Shown here: piece after piece, positions 1 through 8,463 of the stretch
Position numbering within the stretch: the first letter of the stretch is position 1
How the letters are laid out: the number at the start of each line of letters is the position of its first letter
NCBI RefSeq assembly: GCF_028607085.1
Contig: NZ_CP117411.1
Location: 1,178,001 to 1,242,000, forward strand
Length of the DNA: 64,000 nt
Direction of reading: 5' to 3'
From: Sphingomonas naphthae
GTDB lineage: Bacteria; Pseudomonadota; Alphaproteobacteria; Sphingomonadales; Sphingomonadaceae
Notes under the pieces: model-generated
What the model saw: the letters and a program-made list of their open reading frames with translations, nothing else
The model's database searches: none
Told to the model about the DNA's origin: nothing
Position numbers and translations under genes: made by a program

Positions 1-39
1 CCTCTATCGTGGCGTCGCAGTTTCGGTATTCTTTGCCAT

Positions 40-309
40 ATGAGAAAGGCCCACGACCCGGATCGCTTTCACCGCATCGTCGGCTGGGTATCCGCCATCA
101 TATTGTTATTGTTCATTGGCTTACCAATATTTGCGGTCAGCGCCATCGGCGAATGCTTGCCACGAGGAACGCCTGAGACGGCAGCCTGCGATGCCCGCAA
201 GCGCATGGAGTTGCTTTTCCTGCTTTTCGCCATCCCCATAACTTCGGCTGTCGCTGGCTGGCTGATGTTTCGGCTTAGCAAGTTTTTTGACGGACCCTAC
301 GGCAGCTAA
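40..309 (+). CDS. Small two-TM membrane protein, unknown function
   Basis: An 89-residue protein with two hydrophobic segments (about residues 15-35 and 58-78) separated by a short loop with two cysteines (in GECLPRG and AACDARK). This suggests a small inner-membrane protein with a possibly disulfide-bonded external loop. The C-terminal tail is short. It converges on the transporter gene that follows on the other strand. I do not recognise a family. No strong Shine-Dalgarno is visible before the ATG, so a longer form starting outside the window cannot be excluded. Confidence 0.6.
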   Translation: MRKAHDPDRFHRIVGWVSAIILLLFIGLPIFAVSAIGECLPRGTPETAACDARKRMELLFLLFAIPITSAVAGWLMFRLSKFFDGPYGS

Positions 310-327
310 CGACCGACAACCGCCACC

Positions 328-1602
328 TCACTCCCCCTGCATCGTCCCATGATCCCGCGTATCCTTCATCCTCAGATACACCACCAGCGACACCCCGATC
401 AGCGCGGTGACATACCAGTAGAAGGCGGCCTCCACCCCCTCGTTCTTCAGCCATAAGGCGACATATTCCGCCGTGCCGCCGAAGGCGGTGTTGGCGATGG
501 CGTAGGGCAGGGCGACGCCCAGCGCGCGGATTTCGGGGGGGAACAGCTCGGCCTTCACCACGGCGTTGATCGATGTGTAGCCGGTCACGATCAGCAGCGC
601 GGCCATCACCAGCGCGAAGGCGGCGAGCGGGCTCTGCACCGTGCCGAGCAAAGTGAAGATCGGCACCGTTCCCAGCATTCCGGCGATGCCGAAGCCCACC
701 ATCAGCGGCTTGCGCCCGATCCGGTCGGAAAGCGCGCCCGCCGCCGGCTGGACGAGCATGAACAGGAACAGCGCGGCCGTCATCACGAGTGTGGCGGTCT
801 CGCGGGGGAAGCCGGCGGTCTTCTCCAGGAATTTCTGCATGTAGATGGAGTAGGCATAGAAAGCGACGGTGCCGCCCGCCGTCAGCGCGATCACGGTGAA
901 GGCGGCGCGCGGGTGGAGGCGGAAGAGGGCGCTGCCGCTCGACTTGGGCGCCTCGCCAGCCTTGGCGGTCTCGTAGGCCTTGGTCTCGTCGATGCCGCGG
1001 CGGATGAAGAACACCGCGATAGCCAGCGCGCCGCCGATCAGGAAAGGGATGCGCCAGCCCCACGCCTCCAGCTGCGGCCGATCGAGCAAAGCCTGCAACA
1101 GCAGCAGCACGCACAAGGCGATCAGCTGCCCCGAAATCAGCGTCACATATTGGAAGCTGGAGAAGAAACCGCGATGTCTTCTGCCCGCCATCTCGGACAG
1201 ATAGACCGCGCTCGCGCCATATTCCCCGCCGACCGACAGCCCCTGCATCATCCGCGCCGCGACCAGCAGCACCGGCGCAAGCGTGCCGATCGTGGCATAG
1301 CCCGGCGTCAGCGCGATCATCAGCGATCCGGCGCACATCAGCGTCACGGACAGCGCCAGCCCCGCCTTGCGCCCGCGCCGATCGGCATAGATGCCCATCA
1401 CCCACGCCCCCACCGGCCGCATCACGAACCCCACCGCGAAGATCGCGGCGGTATTCAGCAACTGCGCGATATCGTCGCTCTGCGGGAAGAACACCGGCGC
1501 GAAATAGAGGGTGAAGGCCGAGTAAGCGTACCAATCATACCATTCGACGAGATTGCCCGCCGATCCGCCGAGGATGGATTTGAGGCGCTGGCGCTCGATC
1601 AT
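328..1602 (-). CDS. MFS transporter, metabolite:H+ symporter (MHS/KgtP-like) family
   Basis: A 424-residue, twelve-TM-type transporter. The N-terminus has the MHS signature NLVEWYDWYAYS (about residues 17-28), and the loop after TM2 has YADRRGRKAG, the classical MFS D-R-x-G-R-[KR] motif. GLSVGGEYG in TM4-5 is also typical of KgtP/ProP/ShiA relatives, which import dicarboxylates, proline/betaine or shikimate with protons. The substrate cannot be read from the sequence. The gene is monocistronic: a palindromic repeat separates it from the next minus-strand gene and a small convergent gene lies downstream. The ATG at 1602 gives a full-length family protein. Confidence 0.85.
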   Translation of the reverse strand: MIERQRLKSILGGSAGNLVEWYDWYAYSAFTLYFAPVFFPQSDDIAQLLNTAAIFAVGFVMRPVGAWVMGIYADRRGRKAGLALSVTLMCAGSLMIALTPGYATIGTLAPVLLVAARMMQGLSVGGEYGASAVYLSEMAGRRHRGFFSSFQYVTLISGQLIALCVLLLLQALLDRPQLEAWGWRIPFLIGGALAIAVFFIRRGIDETKAYETAKAGEAPKSSGSALFRLHPRAAFTVIALTAGGTVAFYAYSIYMQKFLEKTAGFPRETATLVMTAALFLFMLVQPAAGALSDRIGRKPLMVGFGIAGMLGTVPIFTLLGTVQSPLAAFALVMAALLIVTGYTSINAVVKAELFPPEIRALGVALPYAIANTAFGGTAEYVALWLKNEGVEAAFYWYVTALIGVSLVVYLRMKDTRDHGTMQGE

Positions 1603-1628
1603 CGGCTGCTATCTCCGCAACAAGAGAC

Positions 1629-1712
1629 CCGTTCGTCCTGAGCGTAGTCGAAGGACGTGCGACCGGACGCGGCGCCTGTTGCACGCCCTTCGACTTCGCT
1701 CAGGGTGAACGG
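1629..1712. repeat. Sphingomonad intergenic palindrome, family 1, copy 1
   Basis: Imperfect inverted repeat whose left arm reads CGTTCGTCCTGAGCGTAGTC and continues into a GAAGGACG segment. The right arm, CGACTTCGCTCAGGGTGAACGG, is the near reverse complement. Related copies occur at 10173, 52893 and 57183 in this window, always between genes. It probably forms a long hairpin and may end or stabilise transcripts. Confidence 0.8.
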
Positions 1713-1738
1713 AATGGAGTGTTGCGGGCGGAAATCGC

Positions 1739-2569
1739 TCACAACCGCATCCCGTGCCGCCCGGCCAGCTCCACCACATATTGCCACGCCACCCGGCCCG
1801 ATCGGCTGCCCCGCGTCGTCGCCCAGGCGATCGCGTCCTGCGGGTCGAGCGGCAGGCCGAGCGCCCGCGTATAGCCCTCGATCATCGCCACATAGGTCGG
1901 CTGGTCGCAGACGTGGAAGCCGAGGCTCAGCCCGAAGCGATCGGACAGCGCCAATTTGTCGTCCACCACGTCGCGCGGGTTGATCGCGCTGGATTGTTCG
2001 GAAAGGTCGCGCGGCACGAGGTGGCGGCGGTTGGCGGTGACGTAGAGGCGGGCGTTGGCCGGCCGCGCCTCCGCGCCGCCCTCCAGCAGCGATCGCAGCA
2101 GGCGCGGCGCCTCGCTCTCCTCGCTGAACCCCAGATCGTCGAGGAAGAGGATGAAGGCGCGGGGGGCCTCCGCGATGGTCGCGAACAGATCGGGCAGGGT
2201 GTCCAGCGCATCGGGCGCCACCTCGATCAGCGCGATCGCCGCGCCCTCGCCCTGGAGCGCGCCGACCACGCCCTTCACCAGCGCCGACTTGCCCGCCCCG
2301 CGCGCGCCCCACAGCAGGGTATCGTGCGCGGCATGGCCGGCGGCGAGGCGGCGGCTGTTGTCGAGCAGCGCCGCCTTCTGGGGGTCGATCCCGCTCAGCC
2401 GGTCGAGCGGCAGGGGGCTGAAGGCGCGCGCGGCGGCCAGCGCCTGCCCGCGCCACAGATAGGCTGGGTGCGCCAGCGGATCGGCGGCGGGCGGCGCGGG
2501 CGGGGCCAGCCGCTCCAGCGCATCGGCGATGCGGGCCAGGATCGTGTCGCCGGGGATCGTTTCGCTCAT
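1739..2569 (-). CDS. DUF815 family P-loop ATPase
   Basis: A 276-residue AAA-like ATPase. The Walker A motif GARGAGKS lies at residues 88-95 and the Walker B region reads FILFLDDLGF. The spacing and the C-terminal ITRGSRSGRVAWQYV-like segment match the DUF815 family, whose biological role is not well defined. The reading frame stays open upstream to 2674, but the ATG at 2569 (protein beginning MSETIPGD) fits the family and leaves a 92-bp divergent promoter region with the aldo/keto reductase gene, so that start is used. Confidence 0.85.
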   Translation of the reverse strand: MSETIPGDTILARIADALERLAPPAPPAADPLAHPAYLWRGQALAAARAFSPLPLDRLSGIDPQKAALLDNSRRLAAGHAAHDTLLWGARGAGKSALVKGVVGALQGEGAAIALIEVAPDALDTLPDLFATIAEAPRAFILFLDDLGFSEESEAPRLLRSLLEGGAEARPANARLYVTANRRHLVPRDLSEQSSAINPRDVVDDKLALSDRFGLSLGFHVCDQPTYVAMIEGYTRALGLPLDPQDAIAWATTRGSRSGRVAWQYVVELAGRHGMRL

Positions 2570-2661
2570 GGGCAGGCGATGGACCGGGTGCGGCACGGAT
2601 GCAACAGTGTCGCCGCGCTTGCGTTGGGGCTGGCGACAGGGGACGGCATCGGGAGAATTTC

Positions 2662-3588
2662 GTGAGCAGCACATTCGGTTCGCTTCCGCTCATGTTCGGC
2701 GGCAACGTGTTCGGCTGGACGATCGACAAGGCAACGAGCTTCCAGATCCTCGACCGCTTCGTCGATGGCGGCGGCCGCGCGATCGACACCGCCGACGTCT
2801 ATTCCGCCTGGGTGCCCGGCCATAGCGGCGGCGAATCCGAGGCGATCATCGGCGAATGGCTGAAGGCATCGGGCAAGCGCGACGCGGTGACGATCGCCAC
2901 CAAGGTCGGCCTGCTGCCGGGCGAGGGCTGCGAGGGCCTCGCCGCCACCCGCATCGCCGCCGCCTGCGATGCCTCGCTCCGGCGGCTCGGCGTGGAGACG
3001 ATCGACATCTATTTCGCCCACCGCGACGATCCTAGGACGCCGCTGGAGGAGACGCTGGCGGCGTTCGACGCGCTGGTGAAGGCCGGCAAGGTCCGCACCA
3101 TCGCCGCCTCCAATTACACCGCCGATCGGCTGGGCGAGGCGCTCGCTATCTCCGACGCCAACGGCTGGGCGCGCTTCGCGGTGCTGGAACCGCTCTACAA
3201 TCTCGTCGAGCGCGGGGAATATGAGGGTGCGTTGCGGGATTTGTGCGTGAAGGAGGGTATCGCCGTCACGCCATATTATGCGCTGGCGGCGGGCTACCTC
3301 ACCGGCAAATATCGCTCGGCGGACGACCTGAGCGGCAGCCGCGCCGATAGCGTCCGGCCCTATCTGGAGGGCAAGGGGCCGGCGGTGCTGGCGGCGATGG
3401 ATGCCATCGCGGCGGACACCGGGGCGAGCATGGTCGCGATCGCGCTGGCGTGGCTGAACGCCAAGCCGGGCATCGCCGCGCCGATCGCCAGCGCCACCAG
3501 CATCGCCCAGCTCGACACTTTGCTGGCCGCCGCCCGGCTGACACTCACCCCCGAACAGGTCGCCGCGCTGGATACGGCATCGGCATGA
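2662..3588 (+). CDS. Aldo/keto reductase
   Basis: A 308-residue NADPH-dependent TIM-barrel oxidoreductase. The catalytic tetrad is visible in order: D and Y in AIDTADVYSAW, K in VTIATKVG, and H in IYFAHRDDP. The GTG start at 2662 is preceded by GGGAGA and gives a normal N-terminus (VSSTFGSLPLMFGGN); the open frame reaching back to 2599 looks non-coding. Its stop overlaps the next gene's start (ATGA), so it is co-transcribed with the histidine phosphatase and NAD(P)HX dehydratase. The substrate is unknown; relatives reduce aldehydes and ketones broadly. Confidence 0.88.
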   Translation: MSSTFGSLPLMFGGNVFGWTIDKATSFQILDRFVDGGGRAIDTADVYSAWVPGHSGGESEAIIGEWLKASGKRDAVTIATKVGLLPGEGCEGLAATRIAAACDASLRRLGVETIDIYFAHRDDPRTPLEETLAAFDALVKAGKVRTIAASNYTADRLGEALAISDANGWARFAVLEPLYNLVERGEYEGALRDLCVKEGIAVTPYYALAAGYLTGKYRSADDLSGSRADSVRPYLEGKGPAVLAAMDAIAADTGASMVAIALAWLNAKPGIAAPIASATSIAQLDTLLAAARLTLTPEQVAALDTASA

Positions 3589-4349
3589 GCGGTCGCTGGC
3601 CCGAGACGCTCTGGCTCGTCCGCCACGGCCAGAGCGCGGGCAATGTCGCGCGCGACGCGGCCTCGGCGGCGGGCGACTATCGCATCGCGGTCGAGGGGCG
3701 CGACGTGGACGTGCCGCTGAGCGCGCTTGGCGAGGAACAGGCCGACGCGCTCGGCCACTGGTTCGCGGGCGAGGAGTTCGAGGACGACCGGCCCGACGTG
3801 CTCCTCGTCTCGCCCTATGTCCGTGCGCGGCAGACGGCGGATCGCTTCGCCGGGGCGGGCGGCGGGGCCGACGGGCTGATCCAGTGCGTCGACGAGCGTC
3901 TGCGCGAGAAGGAGTTCGGCATCCTCGACGGGCTCACGACCGCCGGCATCCATGCCGAGCTGCCCGATCAGGCCGAGTTCCGCCGCATCCTCGGCAAATT
4001 CTACCACCGCCCGCCCGGCGGCGAGAGTTGGTGCGACGTGATCTTCCGCCTGCGCGCGGTGATGGACACGATCGCGCTGCATTATGCCGGCCGGCGGGTG
4101 ATGATCGTCGCGCATCAGGTGGTGGTGCTGTGCCTGCGCTATGTGATCGAGCATCTGAGCGAGGACGAAATCCTCGCCATCGACCGGGCGGGCGACGTGG
4201 CGAACTGCTCGGTCACGCGCTACCGCTTCGATCCCGTGGCGGGGCCGCAGGGCGGGCTGGTGCTCGATCTCTACAACCAGACCGCGCCGGTGCGCGCCGA
4301 AACCGCCGTCACCTCCGAACCCGATCGGTCGGAGGCGAAAAGCGCATGA
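3585..4349 (+). CDS. Histidine phosphatase (phosphoglycerate mutase-like) family protein
   Basis: A 254-residue phosphatase of the histidine phosphatase superfamily. The phosphohistidine signature LVRHGQSAGN is near the N-terminus, a second catalytic arginine lies in SPYVRARQTADR, and the C-terminal catalytic histidine in MIVAHQVVVL. These enzymes act on phosphorylated small molecules or proteins; the target here is unknown. The ATG overlaps the preceding stop (ATGA) and the stop overlaps the following ATG in the same way, so the three genes 2662-5200 form a translationally coupled operon. Confidence 0.88.
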   Translation: MSGRWPETLWLVRHGQSAGNVARDAASAAGDYRIAVEGRDVDVPLSALGEEQADALGHWFAGEEFEDDRPDVLLVSPYVRARQTADRFAGAGGGADGLIQCVDERLREKEFGILDGLTTAGIHAELPDQAEFRRILGKFYHRPPGGESWCDVIFRLRAVMDTIALHYAGRRVMIVAHQVVVLCLRYVIEHLSEDEILAIDRAGDVANCSVTRYRFDPVAGPQGGLVLDLYNQTAPVRAETAVTSEPDRSEAKSA

Positions 4350-5200
4350 CCGCGCCGCTCGACCGCGACTGGCTGGCGGCCCACCCTCTGCCCTCGCCGG
4401 GCGAGGAGAGCGACAAGAACAGCCGGGGACGGGTGCTGGCGGTCGGCGGATCGATGCTCTGCCCCGGCGGCCTGATGCTCACGGCCGAGGCGGCGCTGCG
4501 CGCGGGCGCCGGCAAGGTGCGGGTCGCGACCGTGGCGCCCGCCGCGCTCGCCATCGGCATCGCCATGCCGGAAGCGGGGGTGGTCGCGCTGCCGGTCGAC
4601 GATCGCGGTGAGATCGCGGTCGCGGGCGCCGACGCCGTGATCGAAAACCTCGCCCGCGCTGACGCGCTGGTGTTCGGCCCGGCGATGGCGAGCAGCGTTT
4701 CGGCCGCCCGCCTGCTGGGCGCCGTCCTCCACCAGATCGGCGGCGTGCCGGTGGTGTTCGACGCCGCCGCGATCGGTGCGCTGCGCCACCGCGCGGCCGC
4801 CGTGCGCGCGCTGGCGGGCGGCGCGGTGCTGACCCCGCACCATGGCGAGATGGCGGCCTTGTGCGGGCTGGACGAAGCGGAGGTCGCCGCCGATCCGGTC
4901 CGCCACGCTTGCGAATGGGCCGAAACCTTCGGCGCGGTGGTCGTGCTGAAAGGCGGCGACACGATCATCGCCGCGCCGGGCGCGGAGCCGCTGCGCTACG
5001 ACGGCGGCGGGGTCGGGCTGGCGACATCGGGTTCGGGCGACGTGCTGGCGGGGATCGTCGCGGGCCTGCTGGCGCGCGGTGCCACCCCGCGCGACGCGGC
5101 CGCCTGGGGCGTGTGGCTGCATGGCGAGGCGGGGCGCACCCTCGGCCCGCCGGGCTTTCTCGCCCGCGAACTGCTGCCGCTGATCCCGGCGTTGTTCTGA
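4346..5200 (+). CDS. nnrD: ADP-dependent NAD(P)H-hydrate dehydratase
   Basis: A 284-residue ribokinase-fold enzyme that dehydrates (S)-NADHX/NADPHX, a damaged form of NAD(P)H, using ADP. Visible signatures are GRVLAVGGS near the start, LTPHHGEMAAL in the middle and the substrate/nucleotide loop GSGDVLAGIVAGLLARG near the C-terminus. In many bacteria this domain is fused behind the NnrE epimerase; here only the dehydratase domain is present, so the epimerase must be encoded elsewhere. It is translationally coupled to the upstream histidine phosphatase through an ATGA overlap. Confidence 0.9.
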   Translation: MTAPLDRDWLAAHPLPSPGEESDKNSRGRVLAVGGSMLCPGGLMLTAEAALRAGAGKVRVATVAPAALAIGIAMPEAGVVALPVDDRGEIAVAGADAVIENLARADALVFGPAMASSVSAARLLGAVLHQIGGVPVVFDAAAIGALRHRAAAVRALAGGAVLTPHHGEMAALCGLDEAEVAADPVRHACEWAETFGAVVVLKGGDTIIAAPGAEPLRYDGGGVGLATSGSGDVLAGIVAGLLARGATPRDAAAWGVWLHGEAGRTLGPPGFLARELLPLIPALF

Positions 5201-5284
5201 TCTCGCGGCCCGGTCATCTCCCCGTTTGCGCCACCGCCGAAACCCGGTATTCCGGGGGGCACGAGGCTGGCCGAAGGGGATGAT

Positions 5285-5998
5285 ATGGACGGCGCGATCA
5301 CCGATATCCCGTCTCCCAATTTCGACGAGCGCAAGCTCCCCATCTCCATGCTCGTGCTGCATTATACCGGGATGCCCACCGGCGATCTGGCGCTCGCCCG
5401 CCTGACCAGCCCGGATGCGCCGCGCGTGTCCTGCCATTATCTCGTCGAGGAAGACGGGCGGATCATGCGCCTCGTGGCCGAGGACAAGCGCGCCTGGCAC
5501 GCCGGCAAGTCGCACTGGCGCTCGATCGACGACGTCAATTCCGCCAGCATCGGCATCGAGATCGTCAATCCCGGCCACGAATTCGGCTACCGGCCCTTCC
5601 CGGAGGCGCAGATGTCGGCGCTGATCCCGCTGATGTCCGACATCTGCGAACGCTACGGCATCACGCGCGGCAATATCGTCGGCCATTCGGATATCGCCCC
5701 CGTCCGCAAGGTCGATCCGGGCGAATTGTTCGATTGGGAGCGGCTGGCCAAGGTCCGCCTCGCGCTGCCGCGCCCGCGCAAGCATCTGGCCGATCCGCAC
5801 TGGACCGACGGCGGCTTCCTCCTCGCCCTCGAACGCTTCGGCTACGACGTGCTCGACGGCCCCGCCGCCGTCCGCGCCTTCCAGCGCCGCTATCGCCCCG
5901 AAACGATCGACGGCGTGGTCGACGGCGAAACCCGCGCGATCCTCCTCTCCCTTCTGACCGGCGGCGACAAGGGCGCGGAGAAGAGACTGGGCTCGTAA
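5285..5998 (+). CDS. N-acetylmuramoyl-L-alanine amidase (AmpD/AmiD-like) with peptidoglycan-binding tail
   Basis: A 237-residue zinc amidase of the Amidase_2 family. Likely zinc ligands are the His in MLVLHYTGM (about residue 26) and the His and Asp in the GHSDIAPVRKVDPG segment. A C-terminal peptidoglycan-binding-like helical segment (GPAAVRAFQRRY, then GVVDGETRAIL) follows from about residue 185. No signal peptide is visible, which fits a cytosolic AmpD role in anhydro-muropeptide recycling, although the tail also resembles envelope AmiD. AGGGGA lies upstream of the ATG at 5285. It sits 84 bp after nnrD, so co-transcription is possible. Confidence 0.88.
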   Translation: MDGAITDIPSPNFDERKLPISMLVLHYTGMPTGDLALARLTSPDAPRVSCHYLVEEDGRIMRLVAEDKRAWHAGKSHWRSIDDVNSASIGIEIVNPGHEFGYRPFPEAQMSALIPLMSDICERYGITRGNIVGHSDIAPVRKVDPGELFDWERLAKVRLALPRPRKHLADPHWTDGGFLLALERFGYDVLDGPAAVRAFQRRYRPETIDGVVDGETRAILLSLLTGGDKGAEKRLGS

Positions 5999-6003
5999 AT
6001 CCC

Positions 6004-6113
6004 CCCTCCCCTTTAGGGGAGGGACCGGGCGTGGGGGCTGTCCAAGCTGCTCAACGATCGTTGAGGCGGGCCGACAACCCCCACCCCAACCCCTCCCCTG
6101 AAGGGGAGGGGCT
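6004..6113. repeat. Intergenic composite palindrome between amidase gene and rnpB
   Basis: Contains a short hairpin CCTCCCCTTTAGGGGAGG at the left and a second, CCCTCCCCTGAAGGGGAGGGG, at the right. The two outer parts are mutually complementary, and a central AACGATCGTT palindrome lies between them. It is a typical sphingomonad intergenic repeat and probably acts as a transcript end for the amidase gene. Confidence 0.6.
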
Positions 6114-6154
6114 TTAAGGTTGCGGTTCCCCCCGCACCCCGCTACCGCGCTCCC

Positions 6155-6514
6155 GCCAGAGGGCCGGGCGGCCGCCGGTGACGCAAGTCGCGGGAGGAAA
6201 GTCCGGGCTCCACAGAGTGACGGTGCCGGCTAACGGCCGGCGGGGGCGACCCCAGGGACAGTGCCACAGAAAGCAGACCACCGCATTTCGATGCGGCCAG
6301 GGCGAAAGGGTGCGGTAAGAGCGCACCGCGGCTCCGGTAACGGAGACGGCATGGTAAACCCCACCGGGAGCAAGACCGAATAGGGACGGCGCATGGGCTA
6401 CTCGGCCCGGTCGTCCGGGTTGGTTGCTGGAGGCGGCGCGCGAGCGTCGCCCTAGAGGAATGGTCGCCTAATCCCGCAAGGGAGGGACAGAACCCGGCTT
6501 ACAGGCCCTCTGGC
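6155..6514 (+). ncRNA. rnpB: RNase P RNA, bacterial class A
   Basis: The catalytic RNA of ribonuclease P, which removes 5' leaders from tRNA precursors. The 5' segment GCCAGAGGGCC (6155-6165) pairs perfectly with GGCCCTCTGGC (6504-6514) to form helix P1. The diagnostic conserved region GAGGAAAGTCCGGGCTCC follows at about 6191, the ACAGAAA segment at about 6264, and the 3' conserved ACAGAACCCGGCTTACAG at about 6487. The length of about 360 nt is normal for alphaproteobacteria. The ends are set from P1 pairing and may be off by a few bases. Confidence 0.95.
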
Positions 6515-6526
6515 ATTTTCCCTTAA

Positions 6527-6660
6527 TCCTCCCCGAGCTTGCTCGGGGAGGGGGACCGCCGGCGTAGCCGGTGGTGGAGGGGTGTCGCGTTATCGGGGAC
6601 GGGGACACCCCTCCACCAGCCTGCGGCTGGTCCCCCTCCCCAGGCAAGCCTGGGGAGGAA
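6527..6660. repeat. Sphingomonad intergenic palindrome, family 2, copy 1
   Basis: A nested inverted repeat of about 134 bp. The left part contains CCTCCCCGAGCTTGCTCGGGGAGG followed by GGGACCGCCGGCGTAGCCGG; the right part is its approximate mirror and ends in CTCCCCAGGCAAGCCTGGGG. A second copy with the same order lies at 58856-58990. It lies between rnpB and the convergent end of oxyR. Confidence 0.8.
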
Positions 6661-6666
6661 CTGGGA

Positions 6667-7632
6667 TCACAGCCCCCACATCCGGTCGATCTGCGGATCG
6701 TCATAATCATGGCTCGCCGCCGGGGGCGGGGCGGGGATGCAGTTCACGATCGTGTCGGCCAGCAGGCGGAATTCCTTCTCGCGCGGGCTGCCTTTGCGCC
6801 AGATCAGGGCGATGCGGCGGGAGGGGTGATCGGCGTGGAGCGGGCGGGCGAACACGCTCGTGCCGTCCAGCAGCCCCGCCTCGATCGCCATGTGCGGCAC
6901 CAGCGTGACGCCCAGGCCGTTCTCCACCATCTGCACCATCGTATGCAGCGACGTGCCCAGCATCGTCGCGCCCGCGCGCAGTTCGGGGCGGTTGCAGGCC
7001 GACAGGATATGATCCTTCAGGCAATGGCCGTCTTCCAGCAGGAGCAGCTTGGTCTCGTCGATCTCGTCGGCGCCGATCGTATCGGGCAGGTCGGCGCGCG
7101 AGCCCTGCGGCAGCGCGACGTACAGCCGATCATCGAACAGCGGGATCGATTCGATGTCGCCGCAGGCATAGGGCAGGGCCAGCAGCACGCAATCGACCTG
7201 CCCGCGATGGAGCGACTCGCAGGCGAGGCCACTGGTCTCCTCGCGCAGGAACAGGCGCAGTTCGGGCCAGTTGGCGCGGATCGTCGGCAGCACGCGCGGC
7301 AGCAGGAAGGGGGCGATCGTGGGGATCACGCCCAGCCGCAGGTCGCCGGTCAGCGGCTTGCCGGCGGCGCGGGCCATCTCGGCCAGTTCCTCCGCCTCCC
7401 GCAGCACGCGCTGCGCCTTCTCGGCCATCTTCAGGCCGAGCGGGGTGAAGCGCACGACGCGACGGGTGCGCTCGACCAGGGTGACGCCGATCAGCGATTC
7501 CAGCTCGCGCAGACCCGCCGACAGGGTGGACTGGGTGACGAAGCAGGCATCGGCCGCCTTGCCGAAATGGCCGTGCTGTTCCAGCGCCACCAGATATTGG
7601 AGCTGCTTCAGGGTGGGCAGGTAGACGCTCAT
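6667..7632 (-). CDS. oxyR: Hydrogen peroxide-sensing LysR-type regulator OxyR
   Basis: A 321-residue LysR regulator with an N-terminal winged HTH (about residues 8-66, including GHFGKAADACFVTQSTLSAGL) and a periplasmic-binding-like sensor domain. The redox motif LEDGHCLKDHILSAC places Cys204 and Cys213 nine residues apart, exactly as C199 and C208 of E. coli OxyR, so disulfide-based peroxide sensing is expected. It is divergent from the ahpC-ahpD pair across a 111-bp gap with AT-rich repeats, the usual arrangement for OxyR and its target. Confidence in the family is high; autoregulation is inferred. Confidence 0.93.
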   Translation of the reverse strand: MSVYLPTLKQLQYLVALEQHGHFGKAADACFVTQSTLSAGLRELESLIGVTLVERTRRVVRFTPLGLKMAEKAQRVLREAEELAEMARAAGKPLTGDLRLGVIPTIAPFLLPRVLPTIRANWPELRLFLREETSGLACESLHRGQVDCVLLALPYACGDIESIPLFDDRLYVALPQGSRADLPDTIGADEIDETKLLLLEDGHCLKDHILSACNRPELRAGATMLGTSLHTMVQMVENGLGVTLVPHMAIEAGLLDGTSVFARPLHADHPSRRIALIWRKGSPREKEFRLLADTIVNCIPAPPPAASHDYDDPQIDRMWGL

Positions 7633-7639
7633 ATATCGC

Positions 7640-7680
7640 CTCTATCGATCAATAACGATAAAATAATCGATTTGTATTGT
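7640..7680. promoter_or_regulatory. Probable OxyR-binding / divergent promoter region
   Basis: The AT-rich stretch between oxyR and ahpC contains two ATCGAT elements (7644-7649 and 7666-7671) with ACGAT between them, spaced at roughly one helical turn. This fits the extended repeated binding pattern of an OxyR tetramer. It is the only AT-rich stretch in this gap. Exact promoter elements are not assigned. Confidence 0.5.
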
Positions 7681-7743
7681 AAGTCCACCCCGCTATGTCC
7701 ACCTGGCAGTTCGCAACGTCACTTTCCCCCAAGGAGGCATATC

Positions 7744-8289
7744 ATGGCGCTCACCGTTGGCGATAAATTCCCCTCGTTCGTTCTCCCGGTACAGCAGGGC
7801 GTCGCCGCCCTCCCGGCTGGCGAGACGATCGACACCGGCGATACCGGCGGCAAGTGGAAGGTCGTGTTCTTCTGGCCGAAGGATTTCACCTTCATCTGCC
7901 CGACCGAGATCATCGGCTATGGCGAGTTGAAGAGCGATTTCGCGGATCGTGACGCGGTGCTGATCGGCGCCTCGACCGACACCGATTTCGTCCACTTCGC
8001 CTGGCGCAAGTCGGACGAGCGTCTGGCCGCCTGCGAATTCCCCTGGATCGCGGACAACCAGAAGAAGCTGGCGAACGCGCTCGGCATCGTCGACGCGGAG
8101 GCCGGTGTCGCCTATCGCGCGACCTACATCGTCGATCCGCACAATGTGATCCAGCACGTCACGGTCAACGGCCTCAACCAGGGCCGCAACCCGGCCGAGG
8201 CGATCCGCGTGCTCGACGCGCTGCAGACCGACGAGCTGTGCCCGTGCAACTGGCAGGCCGGCGAAGAGGTTCTGAAGCCCGCCGCCTGA
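7744..8289 (+). CDS. ahpC: Alkyl hydroperoxide reductase AhpC (2-Cys peroxiredoxin, AhpD-linked type)
   Basis: A 181-residue cytosolic peroxiredoxin that reduces H2O2 and organic peroxides. The peroxidatic cysteine is Cys52 in FTFICPTE. Two further C-terminal cysteines, Cys166 and Cys168 in LCPCNW, match the three-cysteine pattern of Mycobacterium tuberculosis AhpC, which is recycled by AhpD rather than AhpF. The strong AAGGAGG ribosome-binding site and ATG at 7744 fix the start. ahpD follows 174 bp downstream, separated by a GC-rich hairpin that may set the AhpC:AhpD ratio. Confidence 0.95.
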   Translation: MALTVGDKFPSFVLPVQQGVAALPAGETIDTGDTGGKWKVVFFWPKDFTFICPTEIIGYGELKSDFADRDAVLIGASTDTDFVHFAWRKSDERLAACEFPWIADNQKKLANALGIVDAEAGVAYRATYIVDPHNVIQHVTVNGLNQGRNPAEAIRVLDALQTDELCPCNWQAGEEVLKPAA

Positions 8290-8303
8290 TCGCATGACGA
8301 GAT

Positions 8304-8329
8304 CCCCGCCCGGCACCCACCGGGCGGGG
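8304..8329 (+). terminator. GC-rich hairpin between ahpC and ahpD (attenuator or mRNA-stability element)
   Basis: A perfect 10-bp stem CCCCGCCCGG / CCGGGCGGGG with a 6-nt loop just after ahpC. No T-tract follows, so it is probably a partial terminator or a 3'-end stabiliser rather than a full stop. Confidence 0.5.
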
Positions 8330-8463
8330 TGCCCGCCCCCTTGCCGGGGCGGCAGGACGGTGGCCGTCTCCTTCTCGCCCCCCGCCAGAGGCAGACGGCC
8401 CGTCCGCCCGCTCCGCCCCGTGCCCGTCGCGGGGCGGGGTCGGGTAAAAAGGAGTGAATTCCC

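Noticed and set aside
6115-6526. Minus-strand ORFs between the amidase gene and oxyR
   Set aside because: They lie over the RNase P RNA, whose helices and conserved regions fully explain the sequence.
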